Of a stretch of 64,000 nucleotides of DNA, positions 17,547 to 26,019 are shown one piece after another; positions within the stretch are counted from its first letter, which is position 1, and each line of letters starts with the position of its first letter. Made by a program: the position numbers and the translations under genes. Source of the stretch: Bacillota bacterium. Its GTDB lineage: Bacteria > Sysuimicrobiota > Sysuimicrobiia > Sysuimicrobiales > Segetimicrobiaceae. The stretch is taken from contig JAJPIA010000144.1 of the NCBI GenBank assembly GCA_021324975.1, positions 1 to 64,000 on the forward strand, read 5' to 3'. Below the pieces are notes generated by a model that saw nothing but the letters and a program-made list of their open reading frames with translations, was not told the origin of the DNA and ran no database searches.

Positions 17547-18790
17547 CGAGGGCGGAGGTCGTCTCGGTCGGCACCGAGCACCTGCTTGGTCAGATCGTCG
17601 ACACCAACGCGCAGTACATCTGCACGCTGCTGGCGACGCTGGGCATCGCCGTGTACTACCGCTCCACCGTGGGCGACAACGTGGCGCGTGTGCAGGAGGT
17701 GTTCGCCGACGCGCTGCGCCGCGTGGACCTCGTCGTCTCGACGGGAGGATTGGGACCCACGGATGACGACCTGACGGTCGCCGCGGTCGCGGAACTGCTC
17801 GGCCTTCCGCTGGAACGGCACGAGGAAGCCTGGGCGCACGTTCAGGACTTCTTCCGCCGGCGCAACCGCCCGCTCACGGCACAGCAGGTCAAGCAGGCGA
17901 TGCTGCCGCGGGGAGCCCGCATGGTGCCGAACACCCGGGGGAGCGCCCCCGGCGTGATCGTCGAGCACGAGGGCAAGACGCTGGTGTTTACGCCCGGTGT
18001 GCCCCGTGAGATGAAGGGCATGCTGGAAGACCATGTCGTGCCGTATCTGCGGGGGCGCGGCCTGGCGGGCGGCGAGGTCATCCGATCACGGATCGTCCGC
18101 ATCGTCGGCCTGGGCGAATCCCTCGTGGAAGAGCGCCTGCGCGATCTCATGCGCGCGAGCACCAACCCCACCATCGCCCCCTACGCGCACACCGGAGAGT
18201 GCCATGTCCGGCTCACGGCCAGGGGGACCGAGGCGCTCGTGGAACCGCTCCTTGACGACGCGGAGCGGGCGATCCGGGATCGCCTCGGTCAGGCGATCTA
18301 CGCGGTCGGGGACGCGCCGCTCGACGAGGTGGTGGCGCGACTGCTGGCGGAACGCCGGGTGACGCTCGCGGTCGCGGAGTCCTGTACCGGCGGTCTCCTG
18401 GGCCACCGGCTGACGCGCACGCCCGGCGCGTCCAGTTACCTCGACGGTGGGGTGATCACGTACAGCAACGCGGCGAAGACGCGCTGGCTCGGCGTGCCGG
18501 GGTCCTTGATCGAGCGTTACGGCGCCGTGAGCGCGGAGGTCGCGCGCGCGATGGCCGAAGGCGTGCGGGCCGGCGCGGGCACCGATCTCGCGATCGCGGT
18601 CACCGGCGTCGCGGGGCCGACGGGGGGGACGGAGGCGAAGCCGGTAGGCTTGGTGTTCCTGGTGCTCGCGCACGCCGAGGGGACCGACGTCCGCGAGTTT
18701 CGTTTCGGCACCGAGCCCGGGCGGACCGGGATCCAGTATCTGGCGAGCCAGTCCGCGCTCGACATGATCCGGCTGCACCTGCTCCGCTGA
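17543..18790 (+). CDS. cinA: CinA: nicotinamide-nucleotide amidase / competence-damage protein
   Basis: 415 residues. The N-terminal molybdopterin-binding-like domain (about 1-170, VSVGTEHLLGQIVDTN, STGGLGPTDDDLT) is known in CinA as an ADP-ribose pyrophosphatase. The C-terminal domain (about 255-412, AVAESCTGGLLGHRLT, GVAGPTGGTEAKPVG) deamidates nicotinamide mononucleotide for pyridine nucleotide salvage. Both halves are complete. The start is GTG, overlapping the rodZ stop by four bases, so translation is probably coupled. Confidence 0.95.
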   Translation: MTRAEVVSVGTEHLLGQIVDTNAQYICTLLATLGIAVYYRSTVGDNVARVQEVFADALRRVDLVVSTGGLGPTDDDLTVAAVAELLGLPLERHEEAWAHVQDFFRRRNRPLTAQQVKQAMLPRGARMVPNTRGSAPGVIVEHEGKTLVFTPGVPREMKGMLEDHVVPYLRGRGLAGGEVIRSRIVRIVGLGESLVEERLRDLMRASTNPTIAPYAHTGECHVRLTARGTEALVEPLLDDAERAIRDRLGQAIYAVGDAPLDEVVARLLAERRVTLAVAESCTGGLLGHRLTRTPGASSYLDGGVITYSNAAKTRWLGVPGSLIERYGAVSAEVARAMAEGVRAGAGTDLAIAVTGVAGPTGGTEAKPVGLVFLVLAHAEGTDVREFRFGTEPGRTGIQYLASQSALDMIRLHLLR

Positions 18791-18887
18791 CGGCACGCCG
18801 GAGGCGTCCCGGCGCAGAATCGTTCAGGCTCCGAGGTCCGGGCAGCGCCTGCGGCGGTCGCGCGGCACCTCGGGACGGCGCGAAGGC

Positions 18888-19523
18888 ATGAACGCGTCCA
18901 ATTCGAACGTCGATGCTCGCCGCGCGGGGCCCAGGCGGCGCATCTTCCTGGCGGTGCCCTTGGCCCGCGGCCTGCACGAGGGTGTGGTCGCCGCGATCCA
19001 CGGAGCCGTGGGCGGCCACGATGCGCTGCGTTGGGTGCGCCCCGATATGCTCCACATCACGCTGCGCTTTTTGGGCGGCATGACGGCTGCCGAGCTCAAT
19101 CGCGCCATCCGGGCCGCGCAGGCCGCGGCGGAACCCTTTATTCCGTTTTCCGTGACCTTCGCGGGGGGTGGCGCGTTCCCGTCCTGGCGGACGCCCCGCG
19201 TCGTTTGGGCCGGCGTCGGCGCCGGCGCAGACGGGTTGCGGGCGCTCGCCGAAGCGCTTGATGCGGCGCTCGCAAAGCAGCGGTTTCCCCGCGAGCCGCA
19301 GCGATTTCACCCGCACGTGACGGTCGCGCGCGTGCGTGCGGGCGGGCCGCCGCCCGATTTGCGGCCCTACGCCGGCCGCCTCACGGGATCCGAGGCTCCG
19401 GTCATCGGCACTCAGCGCGTGGACGCGATCGTCGTGATGGAGAGCATGCTGCACACGTCGGGAGCAAGATACGAGGAAGTGTACCGAGCCGCGTTTCGCG
19501 GCGGGCCGTCGTCACACGGCTGA
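18888..19523 (+). CDS. thpR: RNA 2',3'-cyclic phosphodiesterase
   Basis: 211 residues of the 2H phosphoesterase superfamily. The two HxTx motifs are HITLRFLG (H56, T58) and HPHVTVARV (H143, T145), with the spacing typical for ThpR/LigT. The family hydrolyses RNA 2',3'-cyclic phosphates; the physiological role in bacteria is unsettled. An Arg-rich extension of about 17 residues precedes the first strand (RRIFLAVPL), so the true start may be slightly later. It lies between cinA and recA, a conserved place. Confidence 0.92.
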   Translation: MNASNSNVDARRAGPRRRIFLAVPLARGLHEGVVAAIHGAVGGHDALRWVRPDMLHITLRFLGGMTAAELNRAIRAAQAAAEPFIPFSVTFAGGGAFPSWRTPRVVWAGVGAGADGLRALAEALDAALAKQRFPREPQRFHPHVTVARVRAGGPPPDLRPYAGRLTGSEAPVIGTQRVDAIVVMESMLHTSGARYEEVYRAAFRGGPSSHG

Positions 19524-19772
19524 CAATGCGCTCACGAGGCCACATCCTCACCTGGCCACATTCGTGCAGTAGGAATACACCGGCTCGATCCGCGGATCTA
19601 TCCCTCGCGTCGGTCGACATGTGCGTAGTAAATTTCGTCGACATCGTCGGGGCGCTCATTGAGAGCAGGTCAACTTTCCTGTATCGCGAAGCCCTCCGGA
19701 AAGCATCACGCTAAGTCGATGGAGTGGTGTGCCGACATCGATGCAGTTGAGCCGTGGAATCCACGTGGTCGC
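19524..19772 (+). other. Intergenic region upstream of the recA promoter
   Basis: About 250 bases of lower GC than the flanking genes, with no gene, tRNA or clear terminator. The 62-codon ORF at 19526 has no similarity to anything I recognise and was not accepted. Confidence 0.4.
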
Positions 19773-19801
19773 TTGACAAACGAACATATGTTTGGTACAG
19801 T
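19773..19801 (+). promoter_or_regulatory. recA promoter
   Basis: TTGACA, a 17-base spacer and TACAGT, about 55 bases before the recA ATG. The spacer contains a LexA-type box, so LexA binding would exclude RNA polymerase. Confidence 0.85.
19781..19794 (+). promoter_or_regulatory. LexA (SOS) box in the recA promoter
   Basis: CGAACATATGTTTG matches the Gram-positive/actinobacterial consensus CGAACRNRYGTTYG at every position. It lies between the -35 and -10 boxes of recA. This predicts damage-inducible recA, controlled by a LexA encoded outside the window. Confidence 0.85.
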
Positions 19802-19854
19802 GGCCACAACTTAACCACACAAAACCGCCTCATCTTACCAGGAGGACATGCAGC

Positions 19855-20967
19855 ATGAACGAGCGGCAGCGCGCCCTGGATCTCGCCCTGACCCAGATCG
19901 AGAAGCAGTTTGGCAAGGGTTCGATCATGAAGCTTGGCGAGCATCAGGCCAAACTCACCGCGGAGGTCATTTCCACCGGTGCGCTGGCCATTGACGCCGC
20001 CCTCGGCGTGGGCGGGGTGCCGCGCGGCCGCGTGGTCGAGATCTACGGCCCGGAGTCGTCCGGCAAGACGACGCTTGGTTACCACGTGATTGCCGAAGCG
20101 CAGCGCGACGGCGGTGTCGCCGCCTTCATCGACGCGGAGCACGCGCTCAACCCGGAGTACGCGCGGACCGTGGGCGTGGATATCGACAGTCTTCTCATCT
20201 CGCAACCCGATTCCGGCGAGCAGGCGCTCGAGATCGCGGAGATGCTCGTCCGCTCCGGTGCGATCGACGTCGTCGTCGTCGACTCCGTCGCGGCGCTCGT
20301 GCCCCGCGCCGAACTGGAAGGCGAGATGGGCGATGCCCACGTCGGGCTGCAGGCCCGGCTCATGTCTCAAGCCCTCCGTAAGCTCGTCGGCGCGATCAGC
20401 AAGTCTCGCACGACCGTCATCTTCATCAACCAGCTCCGGGAGAAAGTGGGCGTCATGTACGGCAATCCGGAGGTCACGACGGGTGGCCGGGCGCTCAAGT
20501 TCTATGCGTCGGTGCGGATAGAGATCCGTCGCATCGAGTCGATCAAATCCGGCGATCAGGTCCTCGGCCAGCGCGTACGGGTCAAGGTGGTGAAGAACAA
20601 GCTCGCGGCGCCCTTCCGCGAAGCGGAAGTAGATATTATCTTTCCCCGCGGCATCAGCCGGGCGGGTAGCTTGCTCGACGTCGCTACGGCGCAGGGCATC
20701 GTGACGCGAACGGGGACCTGGTTTGCCTACAAAGACATGAAGCTTGGGCAGGGGCGCGACAACGCCCGGGAGTTTCTGGAATCCAATCCCGAATTGGCCG
20801 CGGAGATTGCCACGCGGGCACGGGAGAAACTGGGGATGACGCGCGGCGGGGCAGCGGCAACTATCCCCGCGGCCGACATCTCGACCAACGGTGATGTGAA
20901 GCCGGCGGCCCGCGACGGGCACGCGCCCTCGGCGGCCAAGGGGGTTCCCGTTCGGGCGCAGCGCTGA
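19855..20967 (+). CDS. recA: Recombinase RecA
   Basis: 370 residues. The Walker A loop GPESSGKTT, Walker [13 protein letters not shown], the L2 loop ([22 protein letters not shown]) and the C-terminal regulatory tail are all present. RecA forms filaments on single-stranded DNA for strand exchange and LexA self-cleavage. I start at ATG 19855, which has AGGAGG about 8 bases upstream, not at the track's 19792, whose extra residues overlap the promoter. recX follows 105 bases later. Confidence 0.98.
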   Translation: MNERQRALDLALTQIEKQFGKGSIMKLGEHQAKLTAEVISTGALAIDAALGVGGVPRGRVVEIYGPESSGKTTLGYHVIAEAQRDGGVAAFIDAEHALNPEYARTVGVDIDSLLISQPDSGEQALEIAEMLVRSGAIDVVVVDSVAALVPRAELEGEMGDAHVGLQARLMSQALRKLVGAISKSRTTVIFINQLREKVGVMYGNPEVTTGGRALKFYASVRIEIRRIESIKSGDQVLGQRVRVKVVKNKLAAPFREAEVDIIFPRGISRAGSLLDVATAQGIVTRTGTWFAYKDMKLGQGRDNAREFLESNPELAAEIATRAREKLGMTRGGAAATIPAADISTNGDVKPAARDGHAPSAAKGVPVRAQR

Positions 20968-21072
20968 TGAGCGTCGCCTCGCTCAGGGCTGCGCTCTCAG
21001 TCAGCACCCGCGAGAAGGCCGTCCCCGGAGCCCAGGACTCGGGCCTGCCTCGGCGGTGAGAGGCCGGTCCTC

Positions 21073-21759
21073 GTGAGTATCCGATCGGGTCGGGCCTCGT
21101 TCACACGCTCCCGGGGGTTGCGCCACCGCCAATCGTCGGCCCGGCGCGGTGCCGTGTCGGTTGACGGTCGCACAGGTCCGCGCGATGATGAGGGACTGTC
21201 GCGCCACGGTATCCTCGCGGGCGATGGTGTGTCTGCCGGCCCGGTTGAGCGGCGGGTGCGGCAGAGCCCGCTGGAGCGGGCGAGGGAGACGGCACTCCGG
21301 CTGTTGGCCGTGCGGTCCCGGAGCACCTTTGAGCTTAGCCTCCAACTGCGCCGGCGCGGGGTGCCGGACGCGAACGTCCGCGCCGTCGTTGCAGATCTCA
21401 CCGGCGGTGGCTACCTGGACGATCTGGCCTTTGCCCGCGGATGGGTGGCCACCCGCGCGGGGGCGCGCGCCTATGGTGTGGCGCGGCTGCGGCGTGAGCT
21501 ACGCGAAAAAGGTGTCGCGATCCCGCTCATCGAGCGGGCAATCCGAGAGGCATACGGCGAAGAAGATTATTCCGTGACCGAAGAACGCAACGCGCGGGCT
21601 CTGATCGAACGGCGCCGTCCCGCGTATCGTCACCTGCCCGCCGACGTTCGGACGCGCCGCCTGGCGGGATTCCTCGAGCGGCGCGGCTTCTCGCCTCACA
21701 CGATCACCCGCGTCCTGGGTGCGGCTCACCGGGCCGCGGCGGACGCGCCCGATGGCTAA
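21073..21759 (+). CDS. recX: Regulatory protein RecX
   Basis: Up to 228 residues. The RecX helical repeats start near residue 65 (LERARETALRLLAVRSRSTFELSLQLRRRG) and continue through GYLDDLAFARGWVATR and YGVARLRRELREKGV to a final three-helix repeat. RecX caps RecA filaments. The first 60 residues are Arg/Gly-rich and look unlike the family, so the real start may lie at one of several internal GTG codons. The end overlaps the helicase-nuclease gene by eight bases. Confidence 0.88.
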   Translation: MSIRSGRASFTRSRGLRHRQSSARRGAVSVDGRTGPRDDEGLSRHGILAGDGVSAGPVERRVRQSPLERARETALRLLAVRSRSTFELSLQLRRRGVPDANVRAVVADLTGGGYLDDLAFARGWVATRAGARAYGVARLRRELREKGVAIPLIERAIREAYGEEDYSVTEERNARALIERRRPAYRHLPADVRTRRLAGFLERRGFSPHTITRVLGAAHRAAADAPDG

Positions 21760-24700
21760 TCGCCGGGAGTCCCACGCGGGCGGGGACCAGCTCGACCTCG
21801 ACCTGGTCGGCGCGCGCACGGCGGCCACGCCCGTCCCCGACTCCGATGTGGAACCGGCGGAGGACGAGCCCGCAGCCGCGCTGGAGGCGCTGCTCCTGCG
21901 GCAGGCGTCGGCCGCCGACGCGGCGCTGGAGGGGTTGACCGCCGAGCAGCGCGACGCCGTGACGCACGCGGACGGCCCGCTGTTGATCGTGGCCGGGGCC
22001 GGTACGGGTAAGACCACCGTGATCACCCGTCGCATCGGCTACTTGATCGCGACCCGTCGGGTGCGGCCGGAACAGGTGCTGGCGCTGACCTTTACCGATC
22101 GGGCCGCGGCCGAAATGGAAGAGCGGGTGGACCGCCTCGTTCCGTACGGGTTCACGCAGGCCTGGATCAGCACGTTCCACGCGTTCGGCGACCGGGTGCT
22201 GCGGGACCACGCGCTGCATCTTGGTCTGCCCCCGGATTTCCGCGTGCTCAGCCGCGCGGAGCAGGTCATCTTCATCCGCGAGCGGCTCTTCGAGTTTCCG
22301 CTGGACCACTTCCGTCCGCTGGGGGATCCGGCCCGCTACGTGGATGCCCTGGTGTCGCTCATCAGCCGGGCGAAGGACGAAGACATCTCCCCCGAGGAGT
22401 ACGCGGCCTACGCGGACCGCCTGGCGGCGGACGCGGCTGCGCAGCCGGACGATCCGGTGCTGGCGGACCAGGCTCGGCAGCAGCGCGAGCTCGCCGCCGC
22501 GTATCGCACCTACCAAGAACTGCTCGCCAAGGAAGGGCGCCTCGATTTCGGTGATCTCATCGTCCTGACGTTGCGCCTGCTCCGCGAGCATCCGGACGTC
22601 TTGCACGGCTACCAGGAGCAGTTCCACCAGATTCTCGTCGACGAGTTCCAGGACACGAACTATGCGCAGTTCGAGTTGGTCAAGCTCCTCGCCGGCGCGC
22701 GCCGCAACCTCGCCGCCGTCGCGGACGATGATCAAGCGATCTACCGCTTTCGGGGCGCGTCCTACAGCAACATCACGTTTTTCACGGAGATGTACGCCGG
22801 CGCGCGGACGGTCGTCCTCACCCGAAACTACCGGTCGACGCAGTTCATCCTGGACGCCGCCTACCGTCTCGTTCGCCACAATGATCCTGACCGGCTCGAG
22901 GTGCGCGCCGGCCTGGACAAGCGCCTGGAAGCCGTCGCCGGACCGGGCGTGCTGCCGCGTCATGTGCACTACGAATCCCTCGGCGCCGAGGCCGATGGCG
23001 TCGCGGACCGCATCGCCGACCGCGTCGGCGCGGGCGCGTGGCAGTATCGTGACGTGGCGATCCTCGTGCGTGCGAACAGGGACGCCGATCCATTCCTCCG
23101 CGCCCTCAACATGCGCGGGATCCCGTTTCAGTTCTCCGGCACCCGCGGCCTCTACGACCGCGAAGAGATCCGATTGCTCACCTCCTTCCTTCGCGTCCTC
23201 GCCCATCCGGACGACAGCGTGTCGCTCTACCACTTGAGCGCGTCGCCGCTCTACGACGTCCCGGCGGCGGACTTGGCCGCGTGCATGGGTTATGCGAGCC
23301 GCCGGAGGCGGTCGTTGCACCACGTGTACCGCTACCTCGGCCGCATCGAGGATCTCGAGATCTCGACGCAGGGCCGCGAGGTGGTCGCCCGCCTCCTGGA
23401 CGACCTGGAGGAGATGGCGCGGCTGGCGCCCCGGTTTCCGACGGGTCGTGTGCTCTATGAGTACGTGATCAACCGCACGGGGTTCGTGCGCCGGCTCGCA
23501 TCGTCCGGGCGCCCCGAGGACGAGCACAAGGTCGCAAACATCGCCAAGTTCTTCGACCTGGTCGCGCGGTTCGGCGACGTGGCCCCCCTGGACCGGGTGC
23601 CGGCCTTCATCGGCTACCTGGACCTGCTCATCGACGCGGGCGACGATCCGCCGACCGCGGAGATGGACGGCGAAGCCGACGCGGTCCGGGTCCTCACGGT
23701 GCACAAGGCCAAGGGGCTCGAGTTTCCCGTCGTCTTCCTCGTGAGCCTCGTCACCGACAAATTCCCCTCGCGCGCCCGGCGCGACCCCTTGCCGTTGCCG
23801 GATACGCTGATGAAGGACATGCTGCCCAGCGGCGATTTCCACGTCCAGGAAGAGCGGCGCCTGTGCTACGTCGGCATGACGCGCGCCAAGCGCGAGCTGT
23901 TCCTGACAAGCGCCACCGACTACGGTGGCGTGCGGCCGCGCAAGGTAAGCCGTTTTGTCCTGGAGGCCCTCGACGTGCCTCGCGTGGTCCCCGAGACCGT
24001 GCACGCGTCGACCGTGCAGGCGGTGGAGCGCCACGCACCGGCCGTCGAGCCGGTGCCGCTCACGTTGATCCCGCTCGGCGACGACACGGTGCTGCAGCTG
24101 TCGTTCCGGCAGATCGACGATTACCTGACCTGCCCGTACAAGTACCGGTACATCCACGTGCTCCGCGTGCCGGTGCTCCGCGATCACCGCGTGGCCTACG
24201 GTGCCGCCCTGCACGAGGCCGTGCAGGAATATAATCGCCGACGCGCCCGGCATCAGCCCGTGACGGCCGAGGACCTGATCGCGCATTTCGAGCGCGCGTG
24301 GGTCAACGAGGGGTTTCTGAGCCGGGAGCACGAGGACCAGCGGATGGAGGCCGGCCGCGGCGCCCTGCGGCGCTTCTTCGAGCACCAGCAGGCCGGCGGC
24401 ACGGTGCCCACGTTTGTGGAGCGCGAGTTCCGGTTCTCGGTGCAGGGTAACCTGCTGCGCGGCCGCTGGGACCGCGTCGACGTGCGCGCCGGCGAGGTCG
24501 TAATCATCGACTTCAAGAGCACCGACGTGCGCACGCAGCAGGACGCGGACCGCCGCGCCAAGGACAGTGAGCAGCTCTCGATCTATGCGCTCGCCTATGA
24601 GGCCGTGTTTGGACGGCTTCCCGACCGTGTGGAGCTGCATTTCCTGGGGCGTGACGTGGTGGTCGGCCAGGCCCGCAAGACGGCGGCGGATGTCGCCGCA

Positions 24701-24832
24701 GTGCGCGCGATGATCCTGGAAGCCGCCAGCGGGATACGCGCACAACGGTTCATCGCCACTCCCGATCCGTACCGGGCGTGTCCGTACTGCGCATTCAACC
24801 AGATTTGCCCGTTCACCGCGGCGCCCGAATGA
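21752..24832 (+). CDS. UvrD/Rep-type helicase fused to a RecB-family Fe-S nuclease
   Basis: 1026 residues. A UvrD-like superfamily 1A helicase occupies about 60-760: Walker A AGAGTGKTT (81-89), motif II VDEFQDTNYAQFE, motif V VHKAKGLEFPVVFL. The C-terminal 270 residues form a PD-(D/E)xK nuclease (VIIDFKSTD) with one upstream Cys (YLTCPYKYRY) and a terminal CPYCAFNQIC cluster, the four-cysteine arrangement of AddB/AdnB-type Fe-S nucleases. It probably resects or unwinds DNA ends. Start ATG 21752 gives an eight-base overlap with recX. The ATGA overlap with the SbcD-like gene suggests one functional unit. An AdnB-type role is possible; no AdnA/AddB partner is adjacent. Confidence 0.88.
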   Translation: MANRRESHAGGDQLDLDLVGARTAATPVPDSDVEPAEDEPAAALEALLLRQASAADAALEGLTAEQRDAVTHADGPLLIVAGAGTGKTTVITRRIGYLIATRRVRPEQVLALTFTDRAAAEMEERVDRLVPYGFTQAWISTFHAFGDRVLRDHALHLGLPPDFRVLSRAEQVIFIRERLFEFPLDHFRPLGDPARYVDALVSLISRAKDEDISPEEYAAYADRLAADAAAQPDDPVLADQARQQRELAAAYRTYQELLAKEGRLDFGDLIVLTLRLLREHPDVLHGYQEQFHQILVDEFQDTNYAQFELVKLLAGARRNLAAVADDDQAIYRFRGASYSNITFFTEMYAGARTVVLTRNYRSTQFILDAAYRLVRHNDPDRLEVRAGLDKRLEAVAGPGVLPRHVHYESLGAEADGVADRIADRVGAGAWQYRDVAILVRANRDADPFLRALNMRGIPFQFSGTRGLYDREEIRLLTSFLRVLAHPDDSVSLYHLSASPLYDVPAADLAACMGYASRRRRSLHHVYRYLGRIEDLEISTQGREVVARLLDDLEEMARLAPRFPTGRVLYEYVINRTGFVRRLASSGRPEDEHKVANIAKFFDLVARFGDVAPLDRVPAFIGYLDLLIDAGDDPPTAEMDGEADAVRVLTVHKAKGLEFPVVFLVSLVTDKFPSRARRDPLPLPDTLMKDMLPSGDFHVQEERRLCYVGMTRAKRELFLTSATDYGGVRPRKVSRFVLEALDVPRVVPETVHASTVQAVERHAPAVEPVPLTLIPLGDDTVLQLSFRQIDDYLTCPYKYRYIHVLRVPVLRDHRVAYGAALHEAVQEYNRRRARHQPVTAEDLIAHFERAWVNEGFLSREHEDQRMEAGRGALRRFFEHQQAGGTVPTFVEREFRFSVQGNLLRGRWDRVDVRAGEVVIIDFKSTDVRTQQDADRRAKDSEQLSIYALAYEAVFGRLPDRVELHFLGRDVVVGQARKTAADVAAVRAMILEAASGIRAQRFIATPDPYRACPYCAFNQICPFTAAPE

Positions 24833-26019
24833 GCGTCCGGCTTCTGCACACGTCGGACGTGCATCTTGGGGCGACCTTCAAGATGCTCGGGGAACGCGGC
24901 GGCGACCAGCGGCGGCAGTTGCAGCGCACGCTGGCGAACGTGGCCGGGCTCGCGATCCAGGAGCGCGTCGACGCCGTGCTCGTCGCGGGTGATCTGTTCG
25001 ACTCCGTGGCCGCGGCACGCCTCATGGCCGCGTTTGCCCGGGAACAGCTCGGGCGCCTCGGCGAGGCGGGCATCCCCGTGTGCGCCATCGCCGGTAACCA
25101 CGACCCGCTCGGGGCAGGGAGTACCGGGATCTGGCAGCGGCTCGCCAGCGAGTGCCCGCACGTGACCGTCTTCGGTGCGGTACCGCAGGCGCGGGTCTTT
25201 TCCGAGCGCCACCTCACGGTGATCGGCCGGTCCGTCCAGGACCGGCTTTCCACCGAGAGCCCGCTCGCCGCGTTTCTCGCCGGCGGCGCCGTGGTCGCGG
25301 ACGGGGACGACGCGACGACGCCGGCGATGGTGCCGGCCGGGGCCCGACCGACACGCCACGTCGTCGGCGTGTTCCACGGGAGCGTGCAGCGCCCGGATTT
25401 CGAGACTAAGTTCGGTCTGATTACCCCGGAGGAAATCGGCGCCAGCGGCTTGGACTACCTTGCCTTGGGCGACTGGCACTCGACGCAAAACGTTTCTGCC
25501 GGCGGGGTCGCCGCCTGGTACAGCGGGGCGCCCGAGATGATCGGTCTGGACGAGCCGGACTCGGGCAACGTGTGCCTCGTCACGGTCCGAGGGCCGGGTG
25601 ACGTCGACGTGGCGCCGCGGCGCGTGGGCCGGCGGCGCGCTGCCGCCATCACGGTCGATCTCGCGACCGCGGGCGGTCCGGATGCGGTGGCGCGGTTGAT
25701 CGGCGACCGCGCCGACCGGGATCTCGCGCTGGTGGTGACGCTGACGGGGCTCGTCGGGTTGTCCGACCGCGTGCTGGCGGACGCGCTGCGTGACGACCTC
25801 GCCGCGGAGTTTTTCCGGTTGGAGATCCGCGACGCCTCGCATCTGCGGCGGGAGGCCGTCGACCCCACGCAGTACCCGGCGAACACGGTGCTCGGCCGCT
25901 TCGTGCGGCAGATGCACGAGCTCCTCGCCGCCCGCGACGGCGAGGAGCGGGCGATCGCCGAAGACGCGCTCGCGTACGGCGTGGCCCTCCTCGAGGGCCG
26001 GACGGAGATCCTGGGATGA
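24829..26019 (+). CDS. SbcD/Mre11-like (YhaO-type) DNA exonuclease
   Basis: 396 residues. Calcineurin-like metallophosphoesterase motifs are in order: HTSDVHLG, AGDLFDS, AGNHDPLG, VFHGS and LGDWHS, covering about 1-240, followed by a C-terminal capping and partner-binding region. It probably forms the nuclease half of a complex with the ATPase encoded next. The start is ATG 24829 in an ATGA overlap; the track's upstream start shadows the helicase gene. The closest known pair is YhaO-YhaN of Bacillus; SbcD-SbcC is an alternative. Confidence 0.9.
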   Translation: MSVRLLHTSDVHLGATFKMLGERGGDQRRQLQRTLANVAGLAIQERVDAVLVAGDLFDSVAAARLMAAFAREQLGRLGEAGIPVCAIAGNHDPLGAGSTGIWQRLASECPHVTVFGAVPQARVFSERHLTVIGRSVQDRLSTESPLAAFLAGGAVVADGDDATTPAMVPAGARPTRHVVGVFHGSVQRPDFETKFGLITPEEIGASGLDYLALGDWHSTQNVSAGGVAAWYSGAPEMIGLDEPDSGNVCLVTVRGPGDVDVAPRRVGRRRAAAITVDLATAGGPDAVARLIGDRADRDLALVVTLTGLVGLSDRVLADALRDDLAAEFFRLEIRDASHLRREAVDPTQYPANTVLGRFVRQMHELLAARDGEERAIAEDALAYGVALLEGRTEILG

